Shown here: positions 4,850-6,137 of the stretch, piece after piece | Layout of the letters: each line of letters begins with the position of its first letter | Position numbering within the stretch: position 1 is the first letter of the stretch | NCBI GenBank assembly: GCA_017998755.1 | Contig: JAGOCL010000163.1 | Span: forward strand, 1-6,137 | Direction of reading: 5' to 3' | Source: Spirochaetota bacterium | Lineage (GTDB): Bacteria > Spirochaetota > GWE2-31-10 > MWDO01 | Length of the DNA stretch: 6,137 bases | Translations under genes and position numbers: made by a program | Notes under the pieces: generated by a model | Told to the model about the DNA's origin: nothing | Seen by the model: the letters and a program-made list of their open reading frames with translations, nothing else | Database searches by the model: none

Positions 4850-6137
4850 CTATTCAGTTTCTTTAACGACGGTAAATGAATTGACAAGATCCATTAATTC
4901 CTTGCAACGGCTTGCCATATCCTCCGCCGCTCCGGCAAGTTCTTCCGAATTTGCGCTAACTAATTGCGTAACTTTTTCTTGTTGGTTTGCCGCGAGCGAC
5001 AGCTCTTTCATGCCGTTTTTTTGTTCTTTGGACGATATCGAGATACTTTGAACCATATCTGACGTCTTTATGATATTCGGAGCTACTTGATTTATCAAAT
5101 CGACCGCCTTTTTTGAAATCTCTACGCTATCGTCTGCGATAACGATTATTTCTTCCGCCGCTTTCAAGCTCCTTTCGGCAAGCTTTCTGACTTCGCTCGC
5201 AACGACTGCAAATCCTTCGCCGTATTCTCCGGCTCTAGCCGCTTCGATCGCCGCGTTAAGAGCGAGCATATTTGTGTTATTCGCTATTTCTGATATTATC
5301 TGAATTTTTTCGGCAATTTTTTGCATAGATTCCATAGTGTTATTAACGGCGGAGCTCCCATCTTTTGCCAAGATAGAAGATTTGACTGCGATTTTTTCCC
5401 CTTCGTTTGCATTATCGCTATTTTGATCTATCGTAGATACCATCTCTTCTATACCGGAGCTCATCTGTTCGAAGCTTGACGCAAGTTCGCTTGCCCCTTG
5501 AGATAGCGATTGCGAGGCGGTTGAGACCTGATCCGCTCCGGAATTGATATCTTCTACCGTTGTTTGTACCATATTTATCAGATTGTTAAAATTATTAAGA
5601 GTTTTTTCCAAAGACTGTGAAATATCGCCGATTTCATCTTTTCGGTCTAAAACTTTGTTTTCCAATTTTGGAGTTAGGTCGCCGTTAGCCATTATGTCAA
5701 GAATATTTTTTATCTTAAGTATCGGCGACGATATCGACATACTCATCAAAACAGAGGCGCCAATAATTATTACTAAAATAAATAAGGATATAGTTAAAAG
5801 TATGTAAAAAAGAGAATTTATGGGCGCTTCCAATTCTTCGCTATCCATTTCAGATATTATACCCCACTTTGTTTCGTCGTTAATTTGTATATAACTATAA
5901 GAACTCAAAACTTTTTGCGCCTTACCGTCTACTTTGTAAAGCGATTGTTCCGTTCCGGTTTTTCCGTTTATAGCGTTTGTTATGGAAGTCGAGACGTTCT
6001 TTACCCCTTCTATAAAAGATTTATACGCTTCTAACGAAGTATGGTCTAAATAAGAATTGGAACGCATAAAATAATCGCTTCCAACAAGATATACGCCGCC
6101 GGTTTGACCGAAACCGTCTTTTTGGAGAATAATATCG
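4850..6137 (-). CDS. Cache-type methyl-accepting chemotaxis protein (partial, N-terminus outside window)
   Basis: The frame stays open to the right edge. The Met at 6067 is internal, because 23 in-frame codons precede it and read GQTGGVYLVGSDYF into MRSNSYL, a typical membrane-proximal Cache sensor motif. Of 428 visible residues, about 1-105 are the end of the periplasmic sensor (including SSYSYIQINDETKWGII), and about 109-131 are a transmembrane helix (LFYILLTISLFILVIIIGASV). A HAMP linker follows at about 135-188 (DRKDEIGDISQSLEK), then a long coiled-coil signalling domain. Its hairpin tip, ANNTNMLALNAAIEAARAGE followed by YGEGFAVVASEVRKLAERS, is the conserved CheA/CheW contact. It would pass ligand binding outside the cell to the CheA kinase and so to motility. 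The C-terminus (FTVVKETE) shows no CheR-binding pentapeptide such as NWETF. The ligand is unknown. It is convergent with the steroid-reductase-like gene, 19 bases apart. Confidence 0.93.
   Translation of the reverse strand, partial: DIILQKDGFGQTGGVYLVGSDYFMRSNSYLDHTSLEAYKSFIEGVKNVSTSITNAINGKTGTEQSLYKVDGKAQKVLSSYSYIQINDETKWGIISEMDSEELEAPINSLFYILLTISLFILVIIIGASVLMSMSISSPILKIKNILDIMANGDLTPKLENKVLDRKDEIGDISQSLEKTLNNFNNLINMVQTTVEDINSGADQVSTASQSLSQGASELASSFEQMSSGIEEMVSTIDQNSDNANEGEKIAVKSSILAKDGSSAVNNTMESMQKIAEKIQIISEIANNTNMLALNAAIEAARAGEYGEGFAVVASEVRKLAERSLKAAEEIIVIADDSVEISKKAVDLINQVAPNIIKTSDMVQSISISSKEQKNGMKELSLAANQQEKVTQLVSANSEELAGAAEDMASRCKELMDLVNSFTVVKETE

Noticed and set aside
5544..5807. 87-codon open frame on the plus strand
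   Set aside because: It is antisense to the HAMP and membrane region of the chemoreceptor; its hydrophobic look is a shadow effect.
6065..6067. ATG as the start of the chemoreceptor gene
   Set aside because: In-frame codons upstream up to the window edge encode a typical Cache motif that continues smoothly through this Met, so the gene is truncated by the window, not started here.

Overview
The window is moderately AT-rich bacterial DNA, densely packed, with one intergenic stretch of about 430 bases. It carries six substantial protein genes, two of them cut by the window edges. No rRNA, tRNA, CRISPR array, transposase or phage gene was seen. The short group-1 type sigma factor (291 aa, no region 1.1, core motif FISYAVWWIRQAI) resembles the primary sigma factors of the Fibrobacterota/Chlorobi/Bacteroidota group. 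The C-terminal choice-of-anchor-Q type end of a beta-helix protein, the B12-type radical SAM protein and the chemoreceptor fit a motile or sensory member of that group, for example a Fibrobacterota relative, better than a typical Bacteroides. This placement is inference.

Bases 1-2763 (+ strand) look like the end of one operon. It holds the C-terminus of a secreted-type beta-helix protein, a radical SAM enzyme with an N-terminal B12-binding-like fold, joined to the previous gene by a TAATG stop/start overlap, and a family 2 glycosyltransferase that starts inside the end of the radical SAM gene. The tight coupling suggests a joint role, perhaps building or modifying a surface glycan or glycosylated product. 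The substrate cannot be read from the sequence.

Bases 2745-3620 (- strand) encode an RpoD/SigA-like sigma factor that runs convergently into the glycosyltransferase. The two coding ends overlap by 19 bp with no terminator between them. Bases 3621-4056 form a divergent intergenic region with an extremely AT-rich core. It holds candidate promoters on both strands, a perfect 12-bp direct repeat, a possible leader hairpin and a 42-codon coding-like stretch with no start codon, possibly a gene remnant.

Bases 4057-4830 (+ strand) encode an integral membrane protein of the steroid 5-alpha-reductase (SRD5A/DET2) family. It keeps almost all residues known to bind NADPH and substrate in the human enzyme. 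Convergent to it, from 4850 to beyond the right edge (- strand), is a Cache-type methyl-accepting chemotaxis protein. The last two genes show no functional link to the left-hand operon or to each other.
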